NCBI GenBank assembly: GCA_029216955.1
Contig: JANAVB010003999.1
Location: forward strand, 5,086,197-5,150,196
Reading direction: 5' to 3'
DNA length: 64,000 nucleotides
Origin: Iris pallida
Taxonomy: Eukaryota; Streptophyta; Magnoliopsida; Asparagales; Iridaceae
The notes beneath the pieces were generated by a model that saw only the letters and a program-made list of their open reading frames with translations, was not told where the DNA came from and did no database searches. The position numbers were made by a program, and so were the translations under genes. This document shows positions 1 to 11,114 of the stretch, one piece after another (the first letter of the stretch is position 1; each line of letters opens with the position of its first letter).

Positions 1-1348
1 TGCTCTGCTTTTCATGCCGCTTGCGTTGGTTTTGGCTTTGTTTTCTGAATGCGCTTTCGTGAATGTTTTCGATGGTTTTCATGGCTTGCATTTCGAACTC
101 GTATTTCCTATCGAACTCCTTGAATAATGGAGTGTTCTAATCGGTTGCTTGTGCGATTTTAGGTAATCGCGTAGGCGACGTCTAGCGCGGCCAACAAGTC
201 CTCTCGCCGAAGTAAACTCAAGGTGAGTGGCTGACCCTTCTCTTCTCGACCCCTTCTTAGGTAAATCGATAGTGTTGTTGCGGATGAAAGATTGAAGGCA
301 AGGGCACGGGCACGGTAAAATGATTGAGTTTTTAAAGAGAATGTAGGCTATGTCTTAATAACTAAAAAAAGAAAAAAAATGGTCTTTGCACGGTCATGGA
401 AAACTTGTCGACAAGGTAAAGTTTCCCCGCACGGCAACCCGGGGCCACGGGACCGTTGCGGCCAAAGAAGGAAGCATCTCATAAGCTGTGCTGGGCACAA
501 TGTTAGGCGAGGACTTGCAGCGGGGCTCGCTACTCGCGCTGAAAGGGCCTCGTCTAATAAAAGCTAATGGAGTCCACGATGGCTCTGGGAGCCAATGACC
601 AACACACGAAATATTGCACTTGGTATGGAAATGATAACAATTGACAGGGAAGAACATGGTAAGTTTCACAAGGTGCGGCACGGGCCGCCGTGGGTAAGTT
701 TTGACGTAAATTTCATTATGCTTGTCATATGCTTGTTTGAAATTCATTAGGATGGTTAGAAACATTCATACTCTAAGTCATATAAACTCTTCAACCAAAT
801 GAGAGCTTGGAACTTAAATAGCCATGCACCAGTACAAAGTGTAATGTACTGATCCTCGCTCTCCACGCTGGTACCCCGAACCACGAAGGGCGTGCCACTT
901 GAAACTCAAGGCGAAGTGAACCCTTTTGAAGCCTCGTCCGCGTGGGAAGGCTTGTGTTTCTGGAATCCTTTTGAAGACTCCGCACTCAGGACAAAGAAGA
1001 ATAGATGGCGGCTCGGCTTCCCTCAATCCCAGGTAGAAAGCGTAATAGTTTTTGCTTGTAAAAAGGGATGTAATGTATGGAACGACTATCTCATCGGCGT
1101 TCATTTTGTAAGTCGAGTCATGTTGTAGCCCGCACGACAATGAATGTAAAGAAGACTATGTAAAGTTTTATTATTATCAATGAAAAAGTATTTCTATTCT
1201 AAATGTGTCATTCAATTTCTCTGCGTACTCTAACTTGATGTTGTGTTTCGGATAACCTTATGACTATGCCTTGTCCGATCGCAACTTAGGTTCGCACGGC
1301 ATCACGCCCGGGAGACGACTATCGATTCTACGGAATCAGGGCGTGACA
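1..1348 (+). mobile_element. 3' part of a Ty3/gypsy-type LTR (left end outside window)
   Basis: The block ends with GGGCGTGACA at 1339-1348, the mirror of the TGTCACGCCC start typical of many plant Ty3/gypsy LTRs. Upstream are features common to such LTRs: AAGGTGAGTG near 220, and an A/T-rich stretch at 1140-1210 that could hold the polyadenylation region. No long ORF fits a protein family. LINE sequence starts directly after 1348, so this LTR probably inserted into the LINE's ORF1. The strand is inferred from the order of these features and is not certain, because the LTR termini are inverted repeats. Confidence 0.6.
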
Positions 1349-1966
1349 GGAGGTCCTTCTTCTGATGCTTCTGAGGGGGTGACTCCCCATATGGTTTTCC
1401 CTATTCTCCCTCTGGTCAAGTTTCTCTCTACATCTGGTTTTTCAAATATACTCCAAGTGAACGGTGTGGGTGACCTTGCTCTGGACCTTATGGACAGTGA
1501 CCATGTGGAGAATGACAACTCGGAGGTCGAATTGTGGTACAAGTCCCCCTCTTCTCCTGAGATTCTCCCTGACCCCTGTGTGGAGTCGTCTTGTGGGTCC
1601 CACTCCTACAACATTATCCCACACCTTGGTTCTGATTTATCCACCCTATCATCACCATGCATTGATCCTACTTCATACTCTTCGCCCCCCAGCAACAACA
1701 ACCCCATCATCGAACTCCCCCCCTCGCCTAATCCCTCTCCGGAAAAACCCCTTCCCCCCCGTAAACTGACTTGGAAGCGACGGGCTCGTATGAGTCAGTC
1801 CACCTCTACTCCCCCCATAGCACCCAATATGATATCAAGGAAGCGTCTTCCCCCTGCTATCAATAATCCCAGAGCTGTGAAGCGATTGGCTAATCCACTA
1901 CCCATTCTGCCTCAAGACACTATAGATTCGGCGACTGTCGGTAAACAGCCGCTTAACAAATGTTAG
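1349..1966 (+). pseudogene. LINE ORF1, C-terminal part
   Basis: Open frame of about 200 residues ending at 1966. It is rich in Pro and Ser with a basic patch (RKLTWKRRAR) near the end, as in the C-terminal tails of plant L1 ORF1 proteins that bind the element's RNA. The RRM or zinc-knuckle part is absent because the 5' side is cut off at 1348. The ATG at 1271 lies in the LTR and is not its natural start. The frame overlaps ORF2 by a few bases at 1960-1966, as is usual for ORF1/ORF2 of L1 elements. The ORF1 assignment rests mainly on position and composition. Confidence 0.6.
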
Positions 1967-2896
1967 TGTTTTCCTGGAACTGTCGTGGGCTGAGGAATGC
2001 CACGACAGTTCAAACGCTCCGCTCATTCCTCTCCGCAACCCATCCTTCTGTCTTTTTCCTTTCTGAAACTCTCTCCTCACCTCAATATTCCTCCCAAATC
2101 CTCCCTTCCTTAGGCTTCCCTAATACTCACTCTGTTCCTCCGACTGGCCGATCCAGAGGACTCTGGCTTGGCTGGACTGATGATATCAATGCCTCAGTCG
2201 CCTTCTCTTCCCCTAATCTCATTGTTCTCTCCATTAAAAATGATGATGACACTCCTATTTGGAATCTCCTCTGTGTCTATGGTTGCCCGCGAAAAAAAGA
2301 TCGACCTCTGCTCTGGGAGTCTATTAAGACTTTTTCAAATTCATTCACAGTTCCATGGTGCTGCATTGGCGACTTTAACGCCATCACAATTGCTGAGGAT
2401 AAATTCGGGGGCCGAGGTTATGATAGGCAATCGAACTCTTCCTTCCTGCAGATGATTGAATATTGCGGGCTTATTGATCTTGGTTGGATTGGCCCAGCCT
2501 TCACTTGGTCTAACGGTCAGAATTCGTCTCATCTTATCAAGGAAAGACTGGATCGAGCCCTCGCAACTGGTGATTGGTGCAGTAAGTTACTCCACTGTTC
2601 ATACTCTCCCTAGATATAACAGTGATCATGCTCCCATCCTTCTCAACACTAATAACCGCACTCCGAGGAGAAAGCGGCCCCTTCGTTTCGAAAGTTACTG
2701 GCTCAGGAATGAAAACTTCACTGATACCCTGTCCTCCTCCTGGTTGGCGGCTAATTCTATCTCTGGTGCTAATTTCATGGACAAATTAAAGTTTACCATG
2801 AGTAAACTTCACAGTTGGAGGGGTCGTCCTTCCATGCCATCAAATCCCGTATCCACTCCCTTCAAGATCAGCTACTGGCCATTCAAAAGAAACCAC
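1960..2896 (+). pseudogene. LINE ORF2, AP-type endonuclease domain
   Basis: The domain nicks target DNA for target-primed reverse transcription. All endonuclease motifs are readable in order: FSWNCRGL (metal-binding Asn), FLSET (Glu), CVYGCP, WCCIGDFNAI (Asp/Asn), KERLDRAL and NSDHAPI (the catalytic SDH). The frame is open from 1960 to 2613. The SDH motif is read in the next frame (2586-2896), so there is a small frameshift near 2580-2600. Translation then runs into the gypsy insertion at 2897. The domain is well preserved but broken by the frameshift and the insertion. Confidence 0.9.
2892..2896. repeat. Target-site duplication (ACCAC), left copy
   Basis: ACCAC directly precedes the TGTAGAAG start of the Tat element. 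An identical ACCAC at 18073-18077 follows its last CA. The 5-bp length is typical of Ty3/gypsy integrases. Confidence 0.95.
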
Positions 2897-5082
2897 TGTA
2901 GAAGCATGGAATTTCAGAACCAGAAAGTCTATGCGCCAGACTACATGCGCCAAAGCTTGGACAAAGTACTTCACAGCAAAAAGCAACAAATATAGACATT
3001 GAAAGAGGACTTTTTATTTAACATATAAAAGTCTATTACATGTCTAAGAAAGACTGTACAAAGGAGAATTTCTACAAAGAAAAGATCCTAAGTCTACAGC
3101 CAGCAGCCAACATGCACCCTCAAGTAGGCGCAGCAATCAACATGCGCCCTCAGCCAGGCGCATCCCACCATGCGTCCTCAGCAAGGCGCATCCTTTTCAG
3201 CAGCTCAGTTATGTGCATCCCAGTTATGTGCATCCCTTCAGCAGCCCAGTTATTTGCCGCTCTTCCAGCCAGGCTCACCGCCGTCTAAATGCTTCGACTA
3301 ATGAAGCATTTATTGAGCAGAACGAGGGTGGCAATCAACCCTCTATCCAAGGAAGGGAAAAGAACCACAAGCCAACCTGTGGCCAGGGGAGGCTTTGAAA
3401 GAGCCTCCAAATACCAAGGAAGATCGTGATCGAAATCGCGGCCAAAGGAGCAGCTTTCAATACAACCAGAATGGGCTACACCCATTTTGAAGGAAGAAAG
3501 AGCCACCAAAGCCGCAGCACCGCCATTCCGATCTACGGCTCTTCTTGCACAACGAAGACGAGGCTCGAGCATCCCTATCTTTGGATGCAACAAGCACCTT
3601 CCGCCTGCCTCAGAAGCCCTCGACTCCGACTTTTGGATGTAACAGTCACCTTCAAGTGCATCAACGAAGACACTGCGTCACATCTTCACCCTCGGAAGCA
3701 TCTCGTCAACAGAATGCTTCCGAGTAAACAAGTTCATGTTGGAAGAACGTGAGAGAACGAGAAGCAAACTCTCTCCATGCCACTATTCATAGGCCGGGCA
3801 AATCAAACCCATGCGCCAAGTGGATGGCTCTCCGAATTCCGTACAATGAATTTGCATTAAATGGATGAACCGGACGCTTCGAATTCAGCTAAGTCAAAAT
3901 GGCTATTTAAAGCACTCGAAGAACGTAACAGTCGCACCATTAAAGACGTGTCACGAAGCGGATACGCCGGCCAGACCGCGCATCACACAGACGCATCCTT
4001 TAACATCAAGCGCATCACACAGACGCGCCCTTCAGTGCCAAGCACATCACAGGGATGCGCCCCCCATGCGTCCCCATACGCCTAGTGGAACGCCAATCGA
4101 CGCGCCCACTCAGCTGTCCATCAAATGTCACAAACATTAAATGCTGAACTGACAGAGTTGGCAGCACGCCTCCCGAAGTCTGAATAGTCGGCAGCTTTTT
4201 CAGAAGACGAAGCGTCGGCAACGTCAGCATCATCATTACCTTTACTCCGACGGCTACTGCCACGTGGCTACCCAACCACTCGCATGCGCCTCCGCAGCCA
4301 TGCGCCCAAATCTGCATACGCCTCAAAAGCTATGCGCCCCAGACTTCTTCCTGATCCCAAAAGACAGGAGTAAAGTCACTACTGAAGCTCTGCATGTGCC
4401 TCAAAAGCCATGCACCCAGAATGGTTCGTGACTCCTAAAAGGTTACGAGCCAAAGTCTCCTCATGCGTCCAATCCTAGGCACATCCTACCAGATCATTCC
4501 CCACCAAATCCGAGATCTCCGAACCATGGGCCGATGACACGTGTCCTTTGACTCGACTCACCCAAGATTTCAGCAACAGAAAGATCTTCTCCTCTGCTAC
4601 GTGCCGGCTCACAACAGCAGCATGAAGAATTCAACCCCCCAATCAGGGCGCATCATCCATGCGCCTCCATCAGCAATCAACACGTGGCGTTCCCGTGTAC
4701 AGACGCATCCTACATGCGCGCATGAGCAGCCAGCCTGCAGACTATATAAAGAGAGGGACCATTTCCTTCTTCCAGGCCTACGTACACGTATACCAACCTC
4801 CACAAGGAACACACAGAGACTTTGCACCACCAGAGAGGCATATACAGACACTCAACGTCTTCCTCCTCTCAGCAAACTCCAGCACCCAGAGCAATCCAGA
4901 CCTTCAGAGAACCGATAACCGTCGTCAGATCGTCAACGGAGTCAACGTATTACCACTCACTCCATCGGTACAAGGGACCCAGATAAACAAAAGTGTACTC
5001 CTAGGACTACATCTAAGTCCTATATTGTAATACTGTTCTGTTTGTATTGAAATTTGCAATCAAAGAATTTTAATGGCAAACA
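2897..5082 (+). repeat. 5' LTR of the Tat element
   Basis: Begins TGTAGAAGCATGG and ends GGCAAACA. It has exactly the same length as the 3' LTR (15887-18072). It contains many copies of ATGCGCC/GGCGCAT or close variants on both strands. A TATA box lies at 4743-4750, leaving about 300 bp of transcribed R-U5 before the PBS. Short ORFs inside are not conserved coding regions. Confidence 0.95.
4743..4750 (+). promoter_or_regulatory. TATA box of the 5' LTR promoter
   Basis: TATATAAA in a GACTATATAAAGAGAGGG context, conserved in the 3' LTR at 17733-17740. It is placed as expected for the U3/R junction, so transcription of the genomic RNA should start about 30 bp downstream. The start site is inferred. 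Confidence 0.75.
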
Positions 5083-5085
5083 AGC

Positions 5086-5103
5086 TGGCGACTCTGCTGG
5101 GGA
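5086..5103 (+). promoter_or_regulatory. Primer-binding site of the Tat element
   Basis: TGGCGACTCTGCTGGGGA starts three bases after the LTR's terminal CA. Tat/Ogre-type elements are generally primed by an Arg tRNA, and this sequence has that general look. The tRNA was not verified here. Confidence 0.7.
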
Positions 5104-8100
5104 AACAGAAGGTTGGTATGTGAGGAGCCCACTTTCACGTCGTCGGATTGTGACACAGCTTTCTCGGTGGAGGAGAAAGAGGTCCCCAGCTGAGCCCCCA
5201 GCTGCCAATAAGCAGAAGCAGATAGTGCCCCGCTTCGACAGGCCTCTACGAAAGGAGAATGCTTCGGGGCTAGCCAAGCCCCACAACTTCGACATACTGG
5301 CACAATTGGCCAGTACTCCTGCCCGCCTATCGCTGTTCGAGCTCTTTCGTCTTTCCAAAGACTCCCGAGAAGCTCTCTGTGAAGCTCTAAAGGATGCTGA
5401 ATCCTTTCTCAGTCAGGTCAAGCAGCCTGAAGATCTTTCGACTGTGTGCACGCACTGTCACTGTGCGGAGGAGGTTATCTCCAATATAACCTTCACCCAA
5501 CAGGACATGCTGCTCAAGCACAATCGACACAACAGGCCGCTATATTATACAGGGTACATCGGTTCAGTCAAGGTAAAGCGGATTCAGATCGATCCGGGGT
5601 CTTCCCTCAGCATCATCCCGAAGACGCTGCTCTCAACACTGGGGATCCCAATGTACCGACTGGCGCCCTCCAACACAACAATCAGTGGCTTCAACGCCAG
5701 CAAAAATGAACCACTGGGCAAAATACGACTAAAGTGCCACATCGGCAACCTCAGAACCGAGGTCACTTGTTATGTCGTGGACGCTGAAGTCAACTACAAC
5801 CTTCTGTTGGGTCGCCCATGGCTGCATGAGTACATGGTGGTGCCATCCACGCTCCACCAGTGTATGAAGTATGTGTCCACCAACGGTGTCATCCGGACGG
5901 AGTTCGCAGACATTGACCCTTTCAAAGGGATTGAAGCCTACTTTACCGATGTCGACTTATACAAGTCACCTGACGAGGAGGAAGCCAATGATGCTGACGA
6001 CGAAGCAGAAACGACAGCAGGGCCGGACACGGAGCCTGAGGTCACCCCCGACGCTCCTTTGAAGATCCGACTTAAAGGCAAACCGCCTCAGAAGTTACCT
6101 CCCATGAGCATTAAGCTACCCGGGAAAGCACCAGCTGCTCCTGAAACTCCCTTGAAGATACGCCTCAAGGGAAAGCCGCCTCAAACTTTGGCTCCCCTTG
6201 TGGCAAAACTACAGGGGAAGGCGCCAGTCACTAGAGCTACAGTGGAGGCACCTCTGAAGGTGCGTCTTAAGGGCCAGCCGCCGCCATCCCAGCCGCCAGA
6301 AAAGGCCCACGTAGTCCTTTCGGACTCCAAAGCCAACACTGTGGTGGACTCTCCCGATCTCACTCCAGTGCTTACAGATAAAGAGTTGGGGGAATATATC
6401 TCGGCTGATGTAGATGCCCCTTCTCTAGACAATGTAATCCCGCGAGATAAAATCTCATATTTCATCAATAACAGAGTGTCTTTTAATTATTCTAGTCTTC
6501 CACATTGGAATGCCATGTATACATTAGATAACGCTCTACGGTCGTTGCAAACACAAATAACGATCGTCCATCATGTAAATCGAGTAGTCCCGTCCCAAGG
6601 GGTCTGTTACATAGGCCCACCACGGAGTCGAGATGAAAAATCCACCATCTTCGGCAAGGTTGAGCGTCATCAAGACCTCCCGCCACTCGAGCCAGAACCA
6701 GATGTCGGCAGAATGCAACTCTATCGGTATACGGACAAGGCAAAGTACCTCATCCAAAAGATGGGTTACGACCTAAAAAGCGACAAAGGCCTGAACTACG
6801 GCAAGGGTCGACGTCTCCCTCTCCGGCTTCCAACTTCTAAAGGAAAGCCGCAGGACTACTACAACAAAACTCGACGGGGGGTAGGCTATGTCACGCCACC
6901 GTCAACTCCAGAGAGTTCAGACGCGGAAGAGGTAGAACATTCTCATTCGTCCGAAGCATCGACTTGGGACTCCGATACCAGTATCGGCTCAGCCCTCAAG
7001 AGGGTGCTTTCAACCAACATGACGTCTGCACAATCTCAAGAAGAAGAAGGCGAAGACCAAGAGCCGGAATTCTTCGAAGAAGAACCCTGGGCTCAACGCC
7101 TAGGACAACAATGGGAGTCTCGTTTTGAATTACGTGAACCTCCCACCGAAGACGAAGTCGAGCAGATCGACCTTGGGGGTGGATCTTCTTCCAAACCCGT
7201 CTTTATCAACAAAAGACTAAAAGGAGAAGACCGAGAATCTTTAATCCAGCTGGCTAAAGAGTATATCGACGTCTTCGCCTGGAGTTACGAAGATATGCCG
7301 GGACTTGATCTCCGGATCGCGATGCATAGGCTGAACATCTTACCTGATGCCAAGCCTATCAAACAACAATAGCAGTGCTTCCGTCCGAACATCATGAACG
7401 CCATCGATCAGGAGGTGGACAAGCTCTTGACCAGCGGCTTCATCCGTGAAGAGCAACACCCAGATTGGGTAGCCAATATCGTCCCCATCACCAAGAAGAA
7501 TGGGAAGATACGAGTCTGTATCGACTTCAGAGACCTCAATTCTGCTTGCCCGAAGGACGAATTCCCGCTTCCAATCACCGACGTGATGATCGACAACACA
7601 TGTGGCTTCGAGCGCATGTCATTCATGGATGGATATTCGGGCTACAACCAGATCAAGATGTTTCCTGATGACGCAAAACACACATCGTTCAGGACTCCAA
7701 AGGACATTTTTTGCTACACAGTGATGCCCTTCGGCTTGAAGAACGCTGGTGCGACATACCAACGAGCTATAAGCACCATTTTCCGTCAGCATCTTCGCAA
7801 GACAGTCGAATACTATGTCGACGACATCGCAGTCAAGAGCCGTCTCAAAGGAGATCACCTGCAAGACCTCAAGACAGTCTTTGATCTCATACGAGCGCAT
7901 CAACTCAAGATGAACCCCGCTAAATCCTTTCTTGGGATTTCTAGCGGAAAGTTCTTGGCCTTCATCATCACGACGAAAAGTATTCATGTCGATCCCGAGA
8001 AGACCAGAGCTATCCTTGATATGGACCCTCCGAAGAACCTTCGAGAACTTCGAGGACTATAGGGACGTCTGACATACATCCGGAGGTTCATAGCAAACCT

Positions 8101-10474
8101 TTCCGGCAAATGTCAACCCTTCACCCAGCTCATAAAAAAGGGAGTCTCTTACGTCTGGACAGAGGAATGCCAAAAGGCTTTCGACGACATCAAAGCCTAC
8201 CTGACAAGCCCACCAGTCCTGGTAGCACCTGTCGCTGGCAAACCGTTTCTCCTTTACGTCCGTACCATAGATCATTCCTTCGGCGCTCTGCTAGCTCAAA
8301 ACAGCGATACAGGCTATGAGCAAGCAATCTACTACCTCAGTCGAACTCTGATCGGGGCCGAACACCGGTACAACTCCGTTGAGAAAGAGTGTTTGGCTTT
8401 GGTATTTGCCATCCAAAAGACTCGACATTATGTCTCGGGGCAGACAATTCATGTCATTTCCCGAGTCAATTCGCTCAGAGTCCTCATGACGAAGCCAGGA
8501 TCATTGAACTCCCGGCTAGCCACATGGGCAATCTTGCTAACGCCATACAACATGGTGTTCGTTCCACAAAAAGCTGTTAAGGGTCAAGCTCTGGCCGACT
8601 TTTTAGCTGCACACCCTATCCCAGAGTCCTCAAAGCTCTATGAAGACATCCCGGATGAGGTCCAAGAATCAAATGTCACCGAAGAAGGCTTCGTCTGGCG
8701 GATGTTTTTCGATGGCGCTTCAAGAACAGGCCCCAAAGGTCAAATCGTCGCGGAAGTGGGGGTGGTGTTAGTCTCTCCCGATCAACTGGTCATCCAGCGT
8801 GCTTACTCCCTTTTGAAGTCGTGCTCCAACAATGTTGCCGTGTACAACGCGCTCATTATGGGACTCCAGCTGGCGCAACAGCTGGGGGTGAATCATCTGG
8901 AAGTCTACGGCGACTCAAAACTCGTCGTAAACCAGATCAGAGGGCAATACGAAGTTCGCCATGAAGATCTGATCCCTTACCACGAAGTTGCATTGAACAT
9001 CATTTCAACCTTCACTGGGTTCTTCATCGAACATGTACCCCGTCTACAAAACTTGGAGGCCGACGCTCTGGCTGGCCTCGCGGCCTCATTGGCAGCGCCC
9101 CTCGGGACTCAACACTATGTCACCGTAGTCGGGAGAGACTTGGTTTGTCCTAAAAACAACCTATGCTCACACATGGCCCACGCCATGCCGACAAATACTG
9201 GTGTTAATGTCCGAGACTGGAGGTTCCCGTTCATCGACTTCGCTGTCTACGGAATTCTTTCAGAAGACCCGAAAGAAGCCGTCTCAGTCAGGAGACGCTC
9301 TCTTCGATTCTACTACGATACAGCTACTAAAATGCTGTACCGGCGCTCCTACGATGGACTTCTCCTTCGATGTTTGTCCAACGAAGAAGCGGCCGAAGCC
9401 CTTCGAGAAGCCTACGACGGAACCTGCGGGGCCCATCAACCTGGCCCTAAGTTGCAGGACCGACTGCGACACATGGGCTACTACTGGCCAACCATGGCCG
9501 CTGACGCTGTTGAATATGCTAAAAAGTGCCATGCGTGCCAGCTTCACGCAGACTTCATCCATACACCGTCAGAACCACTGCATCCTACAGTCGCCTCCTG
9601 GCCCTTCGAAGCTTGGGACATGGACATCGTGGGACCGATCACCCCTCCTTCATCGAGAGGATACCGCTTCATCCTAGCAATCACCGACTACTTCTCCAAA
9701 TGGACAGAAGCAGTTCCGCTAGCAGAAGTAAAAAGCTCCAGAGTGATCAGCTTCATCAAGCACCACGTCATCTACCGTTTCGGGGTGCCCCGGAGGATTA
9801 TTCACGATAATGGTCCTCAGTTCATCAGCCATATTTTCAGCAGATTCTGTGATAAGAATCGTATTCAAAACGTGGCATCAACCGCCTACAATCCGGCTAC
9901 AAACGGATTAGCAGAGGCGTTTAACAAGACTATCGTCAGGCTACTCAAAAAGGTCGTGTCATCCAACAAACGCGACTGGGACAAAAAGCTCGGCGATTGC
10001 CTTTGGGCCTACCGCACATCGGTACGGACCCCGACAGGCAACACACCATTCTTCTTGGTCTACGGGAGCGAAGCGGTACTGCCTCTCGAGATTCAGATAC
10101 CCTCACTCCGCGTAGCAATCACAAACCAACTCACAGAAGAAGACAATCAACGTCGTCGTCTGCGGGAACTGGAGGCACTTGATGAAAAGCGTCTCCTAGC
10201 TCAACAGCGCATCGAACTCTACCAAGCCCGTATATCACAGGCTTTCAACAAGAAGGTCAAGCAGAGGACTTTTCAAGTAGGCGACCTGGTTCTGGCAGTC
10301 AGGAGGCCAATGGTGTTGACTCACAAAACACCAGAAAAGTTCGAGCCCAAGTGGGAAGGACCTTTCATCATTGAGACGGTATACTCAAACGGTGCTTACC
10401 GCCTCGCCAAATCCAATGGGGACTTGTTCATGATGCCCATCAATGGCAAGTTCCTAAAAAAGTACTACTTTTGA
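5104..10474 (+). pseudogene. pol: Tat-lineage pol polyprotein (PR-RT-RNH-aRNH-IN), two in-frame TAG stops
   Basis: One reading frame runs from the PBS region to the stop at 10472-10474, broken only by TAG at 7370-7372 and 8060-8062. Domains in order are as follows. Protease lies at about 5560-5900, with active site DPGSS at 5591 instead of the usual DTG/DGG. A linker at 6050-6300 carries three PLKIRLKGKPPQ-type repeats. A G-patch-like segment (MGYDL...GKGRRLPL...GVGY) is at about 6760-6890. Reverse transcriptase spans 7400-8060 with YVDD at 7814. RNase H is at about 8100-8600, and a second RNase H at 8700-9090 has FFDGAS and YGDSK but Val at 8840 where the catalytic Glu is expected. In integrase the first zinc His is replaced by Tyr at 9413; the catalytic Asp, Asp and Glu are at 9623, 9806 and 9914. 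The C-terminus ends in GKFLKKYYF. The ATG at 5054 lies in the LTR and is not used as a start here. Gag is missing. The second stop replaces a Gln usually conserved in this family (LQG to L-stop-G). Confidence 0.9.
6050..6295 (+). repeat. Coding minisatellite in the protease-RT linker
   Basis: Three imperfect copies of a unit encoding PLKIRLKGKPPQ plus a spacer ending in (K)L.GKAP, about 90-100 bp apart. The linker is basic and proline-rich. Its function is unknown. Confidence 0.7.
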
Positions 10475-10607
10475 CATCTTTCAGACATGTACTTCCATAA
10501 GAGGATCTGTGGATCCAATCATCAGGACTCACAGACAATTCCCTTCCAACAAAATCATACGCTTCCGGAACCCAGCTGTTCCGTAGCATCCTCCAGTAGA
10601 AGGACAA

Positions 10608-10901
10608 CCATGTCCACATCACCTCTGAGTTGTTCCCCTATGCCCTACAAAGCAGAATCTTACATCCCATAAGACAACGTTACCCATCATGTTTACCACG
10701 TCCACATTACCTCTGAGTAAACATCCCGTACAGACAACCCCTGCGTTGCCGTACATTGATCGCAGAACTTCCACGTCCACATCACCGCTGAGTAGTTCTG
10801 CGTATCCTCCAGGATCATTCCTACCACGTCCATAACACCTCTGAGTAGGGTGATTCCACCACTTGAACCCCATATTTGCCACGTCCACATTACCTCTGAG
10901 C
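10608..10901 (+). repeat. Five spaced copies of a 23-bp motif downstream of pol
   Basis: The consensus begins CCACGTCCACATTACCTCTG and ends AGT. Copies lie at 10608-10630, 10696-10718, 10771-10793, 10824-10846 and 10879-10901. They are separated by 30-65 bp of less conserved sequence. The block lies between the pol stop and the 3' end of the antisense gene, where the two transcription units converge. Confidence 0.8.
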
Positions 10902-11114
10902 AAACATGTTGGTTCTTTCAAACTTATTATCTGTACCTAAAAACCAAGGTGCACAAAAGATAATAGGTCCACACAAATCATCAAGTTCATGACAACAAAA
11001 ATGAACACATCACAGAAAACTGTGTACTTCTTTATTTCTAAAAAAAGAGAGAGTAAAGGACTACACTATCCCCAGCAAGAGTTGCAAAAGTACAAAAAGA
11101 AGAGGCTACAATCC

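Larger units (their letters stand above)
1349..2896 (+). mobile_element. L1-type LINE, 5' half
   Basis: Non-LTR retrotransposon sequence carrying the end of ORF1 and the endonuclease part of ORF2. It stops at 2896, where the Tat LTR retrotransposon begins, and resumes at 18073. Joining the sides across the ACCAC duplication (2892-2896 and 18073-18077) restores the reading frame into the linker before the reverse transcriptase, which shows that both pieces were one element. The LINE's own 5' end is missing, because the LTR ending at 1348 abuts it. Confidence 0.9.

Noticed and set aside
1271..1348. ATG at 1271 as the start of LINE ORF1
   Set aside because: This part lies in the flanking LTR; the frame enters the LINE by chance.
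3040..4918. Several 60-125 codon ORFs within the Tat LTRs (also at 16030-18020)
   Set aside because: They are not conserved between the two LTR copies as coding frames and overlap promoter and R-U5 sequence.
5054..5103. ATG at 5054 as the start of the Tat polyprotein
   Set aside because: It lies in U5 of the LTR and the frame then crosses the primer-binding site. The natural gag-pol start has been lost with gag.
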